Positions 1 to 6,843 of a stretch of DNA of 13,747 nt are shown one piece after another. The DNA is taken from positions 1-13,747 of the forward strand of contig UQWG01000049.1 of the NCBI GenBank assembly GCA_900544645.1. Reading direction: 5' to 3'. Position numbers and translations under genes: made by a program. Source of the stretch: an uncultured Collinsella sp. GTDB lineage: Bacteria > Actinomycetota > Coriobacteriia > Coriobacteriales > Coriobacteriaceae. Each line of letters begins with the position of its first letter. Positions within the stretch are counted from its first letter, which is position 1. Below the pieces are notes generated by a model. That model was not told where the DNA came from. It searched no databases and saw only the letters and a program-made list of their open reading frames with translations.

Positions 1-858
1 ACCGCGGCCATCGATTCCATGGGCGCCCAGCTCACGAGCCTTGCTCTCAACGGCAACGAGTATCTGTGGCAGGGCGACCCCGCCTTTTGGGGTAAGCACG
101 CGCCCATTCTGTTCCCCATCGTGGGCTCACTGCGCAACAACACGGCAACGTCTGCGGCTGGCACCTGCGAGATGCCGCGCCACGGCCTCGCGCGCATCGT
201 CGAGCACAAGCTAGTCGAGGTTTCGGAGGACGGCTCCTCGGTAACGTACGAGATCACCGATACGCCCGAGTCGCTCAAGGCCTTTCCGTTCCACTTTAAG
301 CTCAACATGACCTATGCCCTGACTGGTGACGCCACGCTTACCCAGACCTTTGCCGTCACCAATACCGGCGACGTGGACCTGCCGTTCTCGGTGGGCGGCC
401 ACCCCGCGTTTAACGTACCGGCTCCCGGTGCCGAGGACGAGGCATTCGAGGATTACGAGCTGGCGTTTACCGAGGCTTGGACTAACGAGGCTCCCATCAT
501 CACGCCCGACGGTCTTATGACGTTCGAGGGCAGCTACAAGGCTCCCAATAACTCGGACGTGCTGCCCATCACGCATCGCAGCTTCGATAACGATGCCATC
601 ATGTTCACCGATACCCCGGGCTCCACGCTTACGCTGCGCGGTCGCAAGTCGGGCCACGGCGTCAAGATCGACTTTGAGGGCTTTAAGTACATTGGCGTGT
701 GGTCTGCCGCCAACGACGCTCCGTTTGTGGCGCTCGAGCCCTGGACCGGTCACACCACCATGGACACCGAGGACGATGTCTTTGAGCACAAGGCCAACAC
801 CATCACCCTGGCCCCCGGCGCTACCGATAAACGCAGCTTTAGCGTCACCTTGCTCTAG
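1..858 (+). CDS. Aldose 1-epimerase family protein (LacX/YeaD-like), 5' end missing
   Basis: The gene probably interconverts alpha and beta anomers of a hexose or hexose phosphate in the cytoplasm; the sugar cannot be told from sequence. The frame is open from the first base of the window, and the first ATG (base 19) falls inside the conserved N-terminal motif (D-x-x-GAQLTSL), so the true start lies upstream. Counting from that internal Met, conserved blocks are WGKHAPILFP (about 24-33), PRHGLAR with a candidate catalytic His55, GGHPAFNVP with His128, and LEPWTG with Glu240, which is the His/His/Glu set expected of this fold. About 285 residues are visible, near full length for the family. 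A terminator-like repeat follows the stop codon, so this appears to be the last gene of its transcript. The family call is firm; the substrate is unknown. Confidence 0.88.
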   Translation, partial: TAAIDSMGAQLTSLALNGNEYLWQGDPAFWGKHAPILFPIVGSLRNNTATSAAGTCEMPRHGLARIVEHKLVEVSEDGSSVTYEITDTPESLKAFPFHFKLNMTYALTGDATLTQTFAVTNTGDVDLPFSVGGHPAFNVPAPGAEDEAFEDYELAFTEAWTNEAPIITPDGLMTFEGSYKAPNNSDVLPITHRSFDNDAIMFTDTPGSTLTLRGRKSGHGVKIDFEGFKYIGVWSAANDAPFVALEPWTGHTTMDTEDDVFEHKANTITLAPGATDKRSFSVTLL

Positions 859-888
859 AGGTTCCGCCGCTCGGTCGATGCCGCGCGC

Positions 889-979
889 CGTCCAGAGCGA
901 TAATTTGTCATTCATAAGGCAAGGCATAGACCTTCTGGTCATGCCTTGCCTTTTTCATGCCACTTGTTCGCTCTGGACG
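889..979 (+). repeat. Dispersed palindromic element, copy 1
   Basis: A ~91-bp non-coding element bounded by perfect 12-bp inverted repeats, CGTCCAGAGCGA (889-900) and TCGCTCTGGACG (968-979). Inside it is a second, longer hairpin (916-952). A second copy lies at 6848-6939 in the same orientation. Outside the hairpin core the two copies differ by only three substitutions and one inserted base. The element encodes no protein. It resembles a REP- or MITE-like dispersed element; how many copies the genome holds cannot be seen here. Confidence 0.88.
916..955 (+). terminator. Hairpin with T-run after the aldose epimerase gene
   Basis: Arms AAGGCAAGGCAT (916-927) and ATGCCTTGCCTT (941-952) pair perfectly. 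Their inner extension, GACC (929-932) with GGTC (937-940) around a TTCT loop, leaves one bulged A at 928. The 3' arm runs into five T at 951-955. This matches a rho-independent terminator acting on the upstream gene, carried inside the repeat element. Confidence 0.7.
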
Positions 980-1006
980 TCGCTCGCCGGCATTGCCAAA
1001 ACATCG

Positions 1007-1023
1007 ACGTCCCCAATGACTAC
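1007..1023 (+). repeat. 17-bp motif shared, inverted, with 6978-6994
   Basis: The 17-mer ACGTCCCCAATGACTAC lies 27 bp beyond repeat copy 1. Its exact reverse complement lies 34 bp beyond repeat copy 2 (6978-6994). An exact 17-bp match at matching places suggests that it belongs to a larger composite repeat. No function is apparent. Confidence 0.6.
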
Positions 1024-1078
1024 CGTGTGTCTATTAATTTTTCGAGCTTGTGCTGCGCCGCTGGTCGCTGGCGTATAT

Positions 1079-1110
1079 CCTGTTAAGTCGTCAGCATACG
1101 ATTCAACAGG
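1079..1110 (+). promoter_or_regulatory. Imperfect inverted repeat abutting the ribosome binding site of the ABC operon
   Basis: CCTGTTAAGTCG (1079-1090) and CGATTCAACAGG (1099-1110) pair at 11 of 12 positions, one of them G-T, around an 8-base loop. The 3' arm ends directly before the Shine-Dalgarno GAAGG (1111-1115). It could be an operator or a leader RNA hairpin that controls access to the ribosome. The promoter itself lies in 980-1110, but I see no convincing -35/-10 pair there. Confidence 0.4.
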
Positions 1111-1121
1111 GAAGGCAGATT

Positions 1122-2048
1122 ATGCATTCTCCCCATCAATGCGGCGCGCATACCCAGCCGATATGCAGCCGTCGCATCTTTTTGGGTAGCGCTCTCGCTG
1201 CGAGCGCTTCTGTCGTCGCCGGCACACTTGCCGGTTGCCAGCGCCCCTCCACGCTGGAAGTAGTTCAGCCCACGACGGGCGGCGGTCGCGACGACCTGTC
1301 CGATTCCGTGATCGGCAAGGACAAGATCCGCATCGGTATGGAGGCAGCCTACGCCCCGTACAACTGGCAGGTCTCCGAGGCCAGCGAGTACACCATCCCC
1401 ATCGACAACGTGCAGGGCGCCTATGCCGATGGCTACGACGTGCAAATCGCCAAGATCGTCTGCAAGGCCCTCGGCGGCGAGCCCGTTGCCGTCAAACAGA
1501 GCTTCTCGGGTCTCATCGATTCGCTCAACAACGGCCAGATCGACCTCATCATCGCCGGTATGAGCGCCACGCCCGAGCGTGAGGAGTCGGTCGGCTTCTC
1601 CGACCCGTACTTCATTGGCTACTTTGGCCTGTTTGTAAAAGAGGGTTCCCCCTACCAAAACGCCACCAAGCTCAGCGACTTTAGTGGCGCTACGGTCCTT
1701 GGCCAAAAGGACACCATGCTCGATACCGTCATCGACGAGATTCCGGGCGTTGTGCACAAAAACCCGGTCGACTCCGTCCCCACGGTGTTCTCGAACCTGC
1801 TGCAGGGCACCTGTGACGCCGTGACCTACAACACCGAGAACGAGAAGGGCTATATGGCCCAAAACCCGGGCATTGTCCCCATTCATTTTGCCGAGGGCGA
1901 GGGCTTTAAGCAGGAGGTCGCGGCAAACGTCGGCTGCCGCAAGGGCTCGGACAAGCTCCTTAAGCTCATCGACAAGACACTCAAGGGCATTAGCCAAGAG
2001 GAACGCGACCAAATGTGGGACGCGTGCCTCGATCGTCAGCCGGCATAG
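1122..2048 (+). CDS. Amino acid ABC transporter substrate-binding lipoprotein (SBP family 3)
   Basis: This is the extracytoplasmic solute-binding subunit of a polar amino acid importer, 308 residues. I chose the ATG at 1122 because GAAGG stands 6 bases upstream and the signal peptide then has normal length; an earlier in-frame ATG at 1050 has no such site. SRRIFLG (residues 16-22) fits the twin-arginine consensus. A hydrophobic stretch follows, ending in the lipobox LAGC with Cys39 as the lipidated residue. The mature part shows family 3 features: DKIRIGMEAAYAPYNW at the start of lobe 1, GYDVQIAKIV, the hinge region GQIDLIIAGMSATPERE with the usual ligand-carboxylate Arg, and FSDPYF. The permease and ATPase genes follow at once, so the three are surely one operon. 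The exact amino acid cannot be told; a cystine, glutamine or basic amino acid type is possible. Confidence 0.93.
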   Translation: MHSPHQCGAHTQPICSRRIFLGSALAASASVVAGTLAGCQRPSTLEVVQPTTGGGRDDLSDSVIGKDKIRIGMEAAYAPYNWQVSEASEYTIPIDNVQGAYADGYDVQIAKIVCKALGGEPVAVKQSFSGLIDSLNNGQIDLIIAGMSATPEREESVGFSDPYFIGYFGLFVKEGSPYQNATKLSDFSGATVLGQKDTMLDTVIDEIPGVVHKNPVDSVPTVFSNLLQGTCDAVTYNTENEKGYMAQNPGIVPIHFAEGEGFKQEVAANVGCRKGSDKLLKLIDKTLKGISQEERDQMWDACLDRQPA

Positions 2049-2057
2049 GGAGGCAGC

Positions 2058-3206
2058 ATGAAAACCATCAATCGTCTGGCCTCCTTTATCAAGGCCGACC
2101 ACCGTTATGTGTACCTGGGCACGAGCGTTATCGCGGCGCTCGGCCTGGCGTTTAGCCAGCGCAACCCCACACCGCTGAGCTTCTTGGCTCCCACGGGCGT
2201 GTTTCAAGATTGCCTTTGGGCAATCCTGTGGGCGTGGCTCGTCGTGTCGGCGGCGGCGCTGGTCACCAAGCTTATGCACTGGAGCGACTATCGCGAAAAG
2301 TCGCCGTTCGCATCCGAGCGTTTCCGTCGTGGAGCACGTTTAGGCAGCTACGTCGTGGTCGCCATCGCGGCAGTTTTCTTTATCGACCGCTGCGTCATGT
2401 CGTTTATCGACCTGGTGCAGGTGAGCATTGTCTCGGATTCCAACCCCAGCGACTTTTTGTCGAGCCTGGTCTACATGACCTACAAGAGCGGCGACTTCTT
2501 CATTCGCGGTATCGAGATCACCATCGCGCTTGCCACCTTCGGCACCGTCATCGCATTCTTCCTGGCACTGCTCTTTGTGTTCCTGCGTATTCAGACCTTC
2601 GACCGCGTGGATAACGACCTGGTGCGCTTCTTTAAGAGTATCGGCCGCGGCTTTGCGACCATCTACTCCACCATCGTGCGCGGCACGCCCATGATGGTCC
2701 AGGGCCTGCTCATCTATTACGCGGGCTTCACCGTTTTGCGCGGCATGGGCTTCGAGACCGCTCAGGCCAACCAGATTTGGAGCACCTTCACCGCCGGCCT
2801 CGTTACCATCTCGCTCAACTCCACCGCCTACATGATGGAGGTCCTGCGCGGCGGCATCGAGTCCATCGATCCCGGCCAGGCCGAGGCGGCGCGCTCGCTG
2901 GGCCTTTCGCAGTGGCAGGCTATGCGCAAGGTCGTGTTCCCCCAGGGCATTAAAAACGCGATTCCGGCGCTCACCAACGAGCTCATCATCAACATCAAGG
3001 ATTCGTCGGTGCTCTCGGTCATCGGCGTGTTTGACCTCATGTACGCCACCACCACCGTCGCCGGCGTGTACTACCGCCAGATGGAGGTCTACTGCGTGGC
3101 GCTCGTGGTCTACCTGATCCTGACGCTCGTGGCGAGCCGCCTGCTCGAGGCCTTTGGCAAAAAGCTCGGCGCCGAGGCTCCGGTCACGCTGCCCAGCTCC
3201 AACTAG
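2058..3206 (+). CDS. Amino acid ABC transporter permease (HisM/GlnP type) with N-terminal extension
   Basis: This is the inner-membrane channel subunit of the importer, 382 residues, probably a homodimer because only one permease gene is present. The start at 2058 has AGGGAGG a few bases upstream and lies 9 bases after the binding-protein stop. Residues from about 147 (FFIRG) to the C-terminus form the standard binding-protein-dependent permease domain of roughly 220-230 residues. It includes IVRGTPMMVQGLLIYY and the cytoplasmic EAA loop (EAARSLGLSQWQAMRKVVFPQ, from residue 276) that docks on the ATPase. The preceding ~145 residues are extra and contain about three further hydrophobic segments (near residues 17-34, 50-72 and 93-118). 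Such extensions occur in some Gram-positive homologues; their role is unclear. Confidence in family and role is high. Confidence 0.93.
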   Translation: MKTINRLASFIKADHRYVYLGTSVIAALGLAFSQRNPTPLSFLAPTGVFQDCLWAILWAWLVVSAAALVTKLMHWSDYREKSPFASERFRRGARLGSYVVVAIAAVFFIDRCVMSFIDLVQVSIVSDSNPSDFLSSLVYMTYKSGDFFIRGIEITIALATFGTVIAFFLALLFVFLRIQTFDRVDNDLVRFFKSIGRGFATIYSTIVRGTPMMVQGLLIYYAGFTVLRGMGFETAQANQIWSTFTAGLVTISLNSTAYMMEVLRGGIESIDPGQAEAARSLGLSQWQAMRKVVFPQGIKNAIPALTNELIINIKDSSVLSVIGVFDLMYATTTVAGVYYRQMEVYCVALVVYLILTLVASRLLEAFGKKLGAEAPVTLPSSN

Positions 3207-3228
3207 GCTCAAGACGAGGAGAATTATC

Positions 3229-4014
3229 ATGGCAGATACCGCCATTACCGGCGTTGCGGCCGCCGCACAGACCAATGAGCCGCTCATCCGCGTTGAGGGC
3301 CTGCGCAAGAGCTTTGGCTCGCTCGAGGTACTCAAGGGCATCGACCTGTCCGTTAACCCCGGCGAAGTCGTCACCATTATCGGCGCCTCGGGTTCGGGCA
3401 AGTCGACCTTCCTGCGCTGCCTCAACCTGCTCGAGACCCCGGACGCGGGCCACATCTGGTTCCACGGCCAGGACCTCACGGCCGAGCGCTGCAACATCAA
3501 CAAGCTGCGCGAGGACATCGGCATGGTGTTCCAGGGCTTTAACCTGTTCAACAACATGGATGTGCTCGACAACTGCACGCTCGCGCCCGTCACGCTCAAA
3601 AAGATGAGCAAGGCCGAGGCTGAAAAAATAGCGATGGAGCATCTGACGAGCGTGGGACTCGAAAAGTTCGCGCACGCCGCCGTGGGTCGCCTGTCCGGTG
3701 GTCAAAAACAGCGCGTGGCCATCGCTCGTGCCCTATGTATGAATCCGCAGATCATGCTGTTCGACGAGCCGACCTCCGCACTCGACCCCGAGATCGTGGG
3801 AGAGGTGCTCGAGGTCATGCGCAAGCTCGCTGCCGACGGCATGACCATGGTCGTCGTCACGCACGAGATGGCCTTTGCCCGCACGGTGTCCGACCGCGTG
3901 GTCTTTATGGACAAGGGCGTAGTGCTCGAGGATGCCGCGCCGGCGGAGCTCTTCGGCAATCCCAAACACCAGCGCACCCGCGAGTTCCTCTCGCGTTATC
4001 TCGAGGACAAATAA
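3229..4014 (+). CDS. Amino acid ABC transporter ATP-binding protein (GlnQ/HisP type)
   Basis: This is the cytoplasmic ATPase that powers the importer, 261 residues, normal for the family. The start at 3229 has GAGGAG upstream; the in-frame ATG at 3154 lies inside the permease gene and is rejected. The full motif set is visible: Walker A GASGSGKST (52-60), Q-loop Gln102 in FQGFNLF, signature LSGGQ (155-159), Walker B IMLFDE (175-180) with catalytic Glu180, D-loop SALD, and H-loop His212. The first 18 residues are an Ala/Thr-rich extension before the first strand (LIRVEGLRKSFG). The gene lies 22 bases after the permease stop and is the last of the operon. Confidence 0.95.
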   Translation: MADTAITGVAAAAQTNEPLIRVEGLRKSFGSLEVLKGIDLSVNPGEVVTIIGASGSGKSTFLRCLNLLETPDAGHIWFHGQDLTAERCNINKLREDIGMVFQGFNLFNNMDVLDNCTLAPVTLKKMSKAEAEKIAMEHLTSVGLEKFAHAAVGRLSGGQKQRVAIARALCMNPQIMLFDEPTSALDPEIVGEVLEVMRKLAADGMTMVVVTHEMAFARTVSDRVVFMDKGVVLEDAAPAELFGNPKHQRTREFLSRYLEDK

Positions 4015-4037
4015 CCGACCGCAAACGCTTATGTGGC

Positions 4038-4062
4038 AGGGCCGCTCCGGTGGGGCGGCCCT
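4038..4062 (+). terminator. GC-rich hairpin after the ABC operon
   Basis: AGGGCCGC (4038-4045) and GCGGCCCT (4055-4062) form a perfect 8-bp stem with a 9-base loop, 23 bases after the ATPase stop. No T-run follows, so it is at best a weak or partial terminator, or an mRNA-stabilising end before the peptidase gene. Confidence 0.45.
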
Positions 4063-4086
4063 CGTCATCACAATCGAAAGGATGTC

Positions 4087-5502
4087 ATGGCCGAGGTTTG
4101 GCGCTTTTTTGCGCATGAGGATGATTTTGCCGATTTGGACAAGGCCGGCGCATGCGAGCGCCTGGGCCGTGTGCTGTCGTTTCCGACCATTTCGAGCATG
4201 GATGCCGAGGCGGTGGACTGGCAGCCGTTCGACGACCTGCGCGCGTATATGCAGCAGGCTTGGCCGCACGTGTTCGCGGCGGGCGAGGTCGAGCTTATCG
4301 ATCATTCGCTATTGGTGACGCTTAGCGGTTCCGACCCTGCCCTCAAGCCCATTATGCTCATGGGCCACATGGACGTGGTTCCCGTGGTGCCGGGCACCGA
4401 GGACGATTGGACGCACGCCCCCTTTAGCGGACATGTGGACGATGCCTACATTTGGGGCCGCGGCGCCATCGACATGAAAGACCAAGTCGCAGGCATTCTC
4501 GAGGCGGTTGAGTATGCGCTGGCGCACGGTTGGCAGCACGAGCGCACGCTGCTCCTCGCCTTTGGCCAGGACGAGGAGACTACGCAGTACGGCGCAGGCG
4601 CCATCGGCCGCGCGCTCGAGGAGCGCGGCATTGAGCTTGAGTACCTGATCGACGAGGGCGACTACCGCATCGTTCCGGCTGCCGAGTACAGCGCGGGCGA
4701 GGGTTGGCTTATGCATGCCGATCTCGCGGAGAAGGGCTATGCCGACATTGTGCTCAAGACAAAGAGCGCGGGTGGACATTCTTCCAACCCCTACGGCGGC
4801 ACGTCGCTCGAGGTGCTCAGCCGTGCTATCGCTGCAATCTGCGATATCGAATGGCCAGCGCGCGTGACCGACCTGCTTGCCGCGCAGCTCGTCGAGCTGG
4901 GACTCTACACGGCCGACGAGATCGCCTCCAACAAGGACGCCATCGTGCGCGAGTGCCTCGCCAGCAAGAAGCTCTATCCGCTCGTGACCACCACCTGTGC
5001 ACCGACCCAAATCGAGGGCGGTAGCACCGGTGCTAACGTGATGCCGCAGGATATGTGGGCCAACATTAACTTCCGCATGCTCGAGGGCACGAGCGTGGCC
5101 GATGTCGTTACTCGCTGCCGCGAGGCCGTTGCCGCGGCGGGCATCGCCGGGCGCGTGGAGGTCGAACTCGGCCCCGGCAGCTCCGAGCCTTCGCCGTCTC
5201 CGCGTGTCGGTGGACCGGGGCTCGAGGCTGTTCGCGCCATCGCCGCCCGCTATTTCCGTGATCCAAAGGGGACGGAGGAAAACGGATCATTCGAGCCAGT
5301 GGCAATTGTGCCCTCGACCGTGATCGGTGCGACCGACGCTGCCAACTACCAGCGCATTTGCTCCGAGTGCATTCGCTTCTCGGCCTTTGTGGTCGACGAT
5401 GACGAGTGCGACCGCGGCGTCCACGGCACCAACGAGCGCATTACCCGCCGCGCCTACCTCCAGGGTGTCCGCTTCCTCATCGCCCTGCTCCATACGCTCT
5501 AG
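4087..5502 (+). CDS. M20 family zinc metallopeptidase (carboxypeptidase S / PM20D1-like)
   Basis: This is a probable cytoplasmic di-zinc peptidase or N-acyl amino acid hydrolase, 471 residues. The ATG at 4087 is preceded by GAAAGGA; an in-frame ATG at 4033 lies in the hairpin region. Visible metal-site residues are His94 in GHMD, bridging Asp129 in GRGAIDMKD, the base/ligand pair Glu163-Glu164 in GQDEET, Asp189 in LIDEGD, and the C-terminal His446 in VHGTNERI. The last motif and the length favour the carboxypeptidase S branch over ArgE or DapE. There is no signal peptide. Residues about 392-404 are encoded by a palindromic segment with codon choice unlike the rest of the gene (see the repeat at 5259-5289). 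Its place after an amino acid importer would suit use of imported peptides or amino acid derivatives, but that link is inference. Confidence 0.9.
   Translation: MAEVWRFFAHEDDFADLDKAGACERLGRVLSFPTISSMDAEAVDWQPFDDLRAYMQQAWPHVFAAGEVELIDHSLLVTLSGSDPALKPIMLMGHMDVVPVVPGTEDDWTHAPFSGHVDDAYIWGRGAIDMKDQVAGILEAVEYALAHGWQHERTLLLAFGQDEETTQYGAGAIGRALEERGIELEYLIDEGDYRIVPAAEYSAGEGWLMHADLAEKGYADIVLKTKSAGGHSSNPYGGTSLEVLSRAIAAICDIEWPARVTDLLAAQLVELGLYTADEIASNKDAIVRECLASKKLYPLVTTTCAPTQIEGGSTGANVMPQDMWANINFRMLEGTSVADVVTRCREAVAAAGIAGRVEVELGPGSSEPSPSPRVGGPGLEAVRAIAARYFRDPKGTEENGSFEPVAIVPSTVIGATDAANYQRICSECIRFSAFVVDDDECDRGVHGTNERITRRAYLQGVRFLIALLHTL
5259..5289 (+). repeat. Palindromic segment inserted in frame in the M20 peptidase gene
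   Basis: TGATCC (5259-5264) and GGATCA (5284-5289) flank GGGGACGGAGGAAAAC. It is translated as roughly DPKGTEENGS (residues 392-401). The stretch and its edge use CCA, GGG, GGA, TCA and GCA codons, which the rest of this gene avoids. It falls between the conserved ARYF and PSTVIGATDA blocks, where relatives as I know them are shorter. I read it as a small palindromic repeat that entered the gene without breaking the frame. Confidence 0.5.
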
Positions 5503-5535
5503 AATCTGACAAAGGGACTGTCCCTTTGTCAGATT
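5503..5535 (+). repeat. Perfect 15-bp hairpin directly after the peptidase stop
   Basis: AATCTGACAAAGGGA (5503-5517) and TCCCTTTGTCAGATT (5521-5535) are perfect reverse complements around CTG. The first base follows the TAG stop. There is no terminal T-run, but the stem is long enough to end transcription or protect the mRNA 3' end. Palindromes of this type recur between genes of Coriobacteriia and some Firmicutes (from general knowledge), so it is listed as a repeat. Confidence 0.75.
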
Positions 5536-5617
5536 CCGTGCGGGTTATATGCAGGTTTGCCTGCGCACGCTATCATATATGGGTTAGACCGCAACTATGT
5601 ACCCCATACGCGAAGGG

Positions 5618-5650
5618 ATGCGCATGTATCTGAAGATCGACATGTTCTAG
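5618..5650 (+). other. Possible leader peptide frame upstream of prfA
   Basis: GAAGGG (5612-5617) precedes two in-frame ATGs at 5618 and 5624, opening a frame of 8 to 10 codons (MRMYLKIDMF) ending in TAG. Only the second ATG has normal spacing. It lies in the 196-bp space (5536-5731) between the hairpin and prfA. That space also holds an A+T-rich stretch (5571-5580) that may be part of the prfA promoter, with no clear -35. The frame could be chance. Confidence 0.2.
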
Positions 5651-5731
5651 CCGGGCTTACCCCCGCAGCGGCGCCCCGCGCCCCATCAATTCTGCCGATT
5701 TTCACCTTCACGCATCTAAAGGAGTCCTGCC

Positions 5732-6799
5732 ATGCGCGACAAGCTCGAAAAGATCATCAAGGCCTACGAGGAGCTCGAGAAGAAGCTTTCCGACCCGGCC
5801 GTCGCCTCCGATATCAAGGAGTTCACGCGTCTCAACAAGGAGTACGCGCACCAGTCCGACCTCATTGCCGCCTCGCGCGAGTACATCGGCGCGCTCGATG
5901 ACATCGAGGCTGCCAAGGAAATGCTGCACGATACCACCGATGCCGATGAGAAGGAGATGCTCCAGATGGACATCTCCGAAAACGAGGCCAAGCTCCCCCA
6001 GCTCGAGGAAGACATCAAGTACATGCTCATCCCGAGCGACCCCAACGACGACAAGAACACCATCGTCGAGATTCGCTCCGCCGCCGGTGGCGACGAGGCG
6101 GCCATCTTCGCTGGCGACCTCTACAAGATGTATCAGCGCTTTTGCGAGTCGCGCGGCTGGAAGACCACCGTGCTCGATTCCAGCCCCAGCGAGGCCGGTG
6201 GCTTTAAGTCCATTGAGTTCAAGGTCGAGGGCGACCGCGTCTACTCCGTTATGAAGTACGAGTCCGGCGTGCACCGCGTCCAGCGCGTCCCCAAGACCGA
6301 GTCCCAGGGCCGCATCCAGACTTCAACGGCTACCGTCGCCGTGCTTCCCGAGGCCGAGGAGATCGACGTTCAGATCAACCAGTCCGACCTGCGCATCGAC
6401 ACTTACTGCGCTTCGGGCCCTGGTGGTCAGTGCGTTAACACCACCTACTCCGCCGTGCGCATCACCCACCTGCCCACCAACACCGTGGTACAGTCGCAGG
6501 AGCAGCGCTCCCAGATTCAGAACCGCGAGGTCTGCATGCAGATGCTGCGCGCCCGTCTGTACGAGATGGAACTCGAGAAGCAGCAGGCCGAGCTCGGTGC
6601 CGAGCGCCAGAGCCAGATCGGCCACGGCAACCGTTCCGAGAAGATCCGTACTTACAACCAGCCCCAGGACCGCGTGACCGATCACCGTATCGGCTTCAAC
6701 TCCACCTACAACGGCGTCCTTCTGGGCGATCAGCTCGGCACCGTCATCGAGGCGCTCGCCGCCGCCGAGCGAGCCGAGAAGCTGGCACAGGCTGTGTAG
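5732..6799 (+). CDS. prfA: Peptide chain release factor 1
   Basis: RF1 recognises UAA and UAG in the ribosomal A site and triggers release of the finished protein, 355 residues as usual. The start at 5732 has a strong AAAGGAG 7 bases upstream. The codon-recognition motif PxT is seen as P187-K188-T189 in RVPKTESQGRI, where RF2 would have SPF, so this is RF1. The catalytic GGQ is at 231-233 in SGPGGQCVNTTYSAVRITHLPT, and Gln233 is the methylation target of PrmC. The residues after GGQ (C, then NTTY) differ slightly from the E. coli form (H, NTTD). The N-terminal ~100 residues form the charged coiled domain typical of the family. prmC is the next gene downstream, but ~600 bp away instead of adjacent. 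Confidence 0.97.
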   Translation: MRDKLEKIIKAYEELEKKLSDPAVASDIKEFTRLNKEYAHQSDLIAASREYIGALDDIEAAKEMLHDTTDADEKEMLQMDISENEAKLPQLEEDIKYMLIPSDPNDDKNTIVEIRSAAGGDEAAIFAGDLYKMYQRFCESRGWKTTVLDSSPSEAGGFKSIEFKVEGDRVYSVMKYESGVHRVQRVPKTESQGRIQTSTATVAVLPEAEEIDVQINQSDLRIDTYCASGPGGQCVNTTYSAVRITHLPTNTVVQSQEQRSQIQNREVCMQMLRARLYEMELEKQQAELGAERQSQIGHGNRSEKIRTYNQPQDRVTDHRIGFNSTYNGVLLGDQLGTVIEALAAAERAEKLAQAV

Positions 6800-6802
6800 T
6801 GG

Positions 6803-6830
6803 GTTACGCGGTTTTACCAAACCGCGTAAC
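6803..6830 (+). terminator. 12-bp hairpin after prfA
   Basis: GTTACGCGGTTT (6803-6814) and AAACCGCGTAAC (6819-6830) pair perfectly around a TACC loop, three bases after the stop codon. There is no T-run after the stem; the T-run comes in the next hairpin, inside repeat copy 2. Confidence 0.6.
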
Positions 6831-6843
6831 GGCTCGACGCTGC

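Noticed and set aside
211..942. Long minus-strand frame opposite the aldose epimerase gene
   Set aside because: It mirrors the codon structure of the + strand gene, begins inside the repeat element, and shows no recognisable protein family. Other long antisense frames (1083-2279, 2340-3611, 7534-8412, 12848-13615) are rejected for the same reason.
1048..1079. TTGTGC ... TATATC as promoter of the ABC operon
   Set aside because: The spacer would be 20 bp and both boxes are poor.
4033..4086. 18-codon N-terminal extension of the M20 peptidase from ATG 4033
   Set aside because: It would begin inside a GC-rich hairpin without a ribosome binding site, whereas ATG 4087 has GAAAGGA just upstream.
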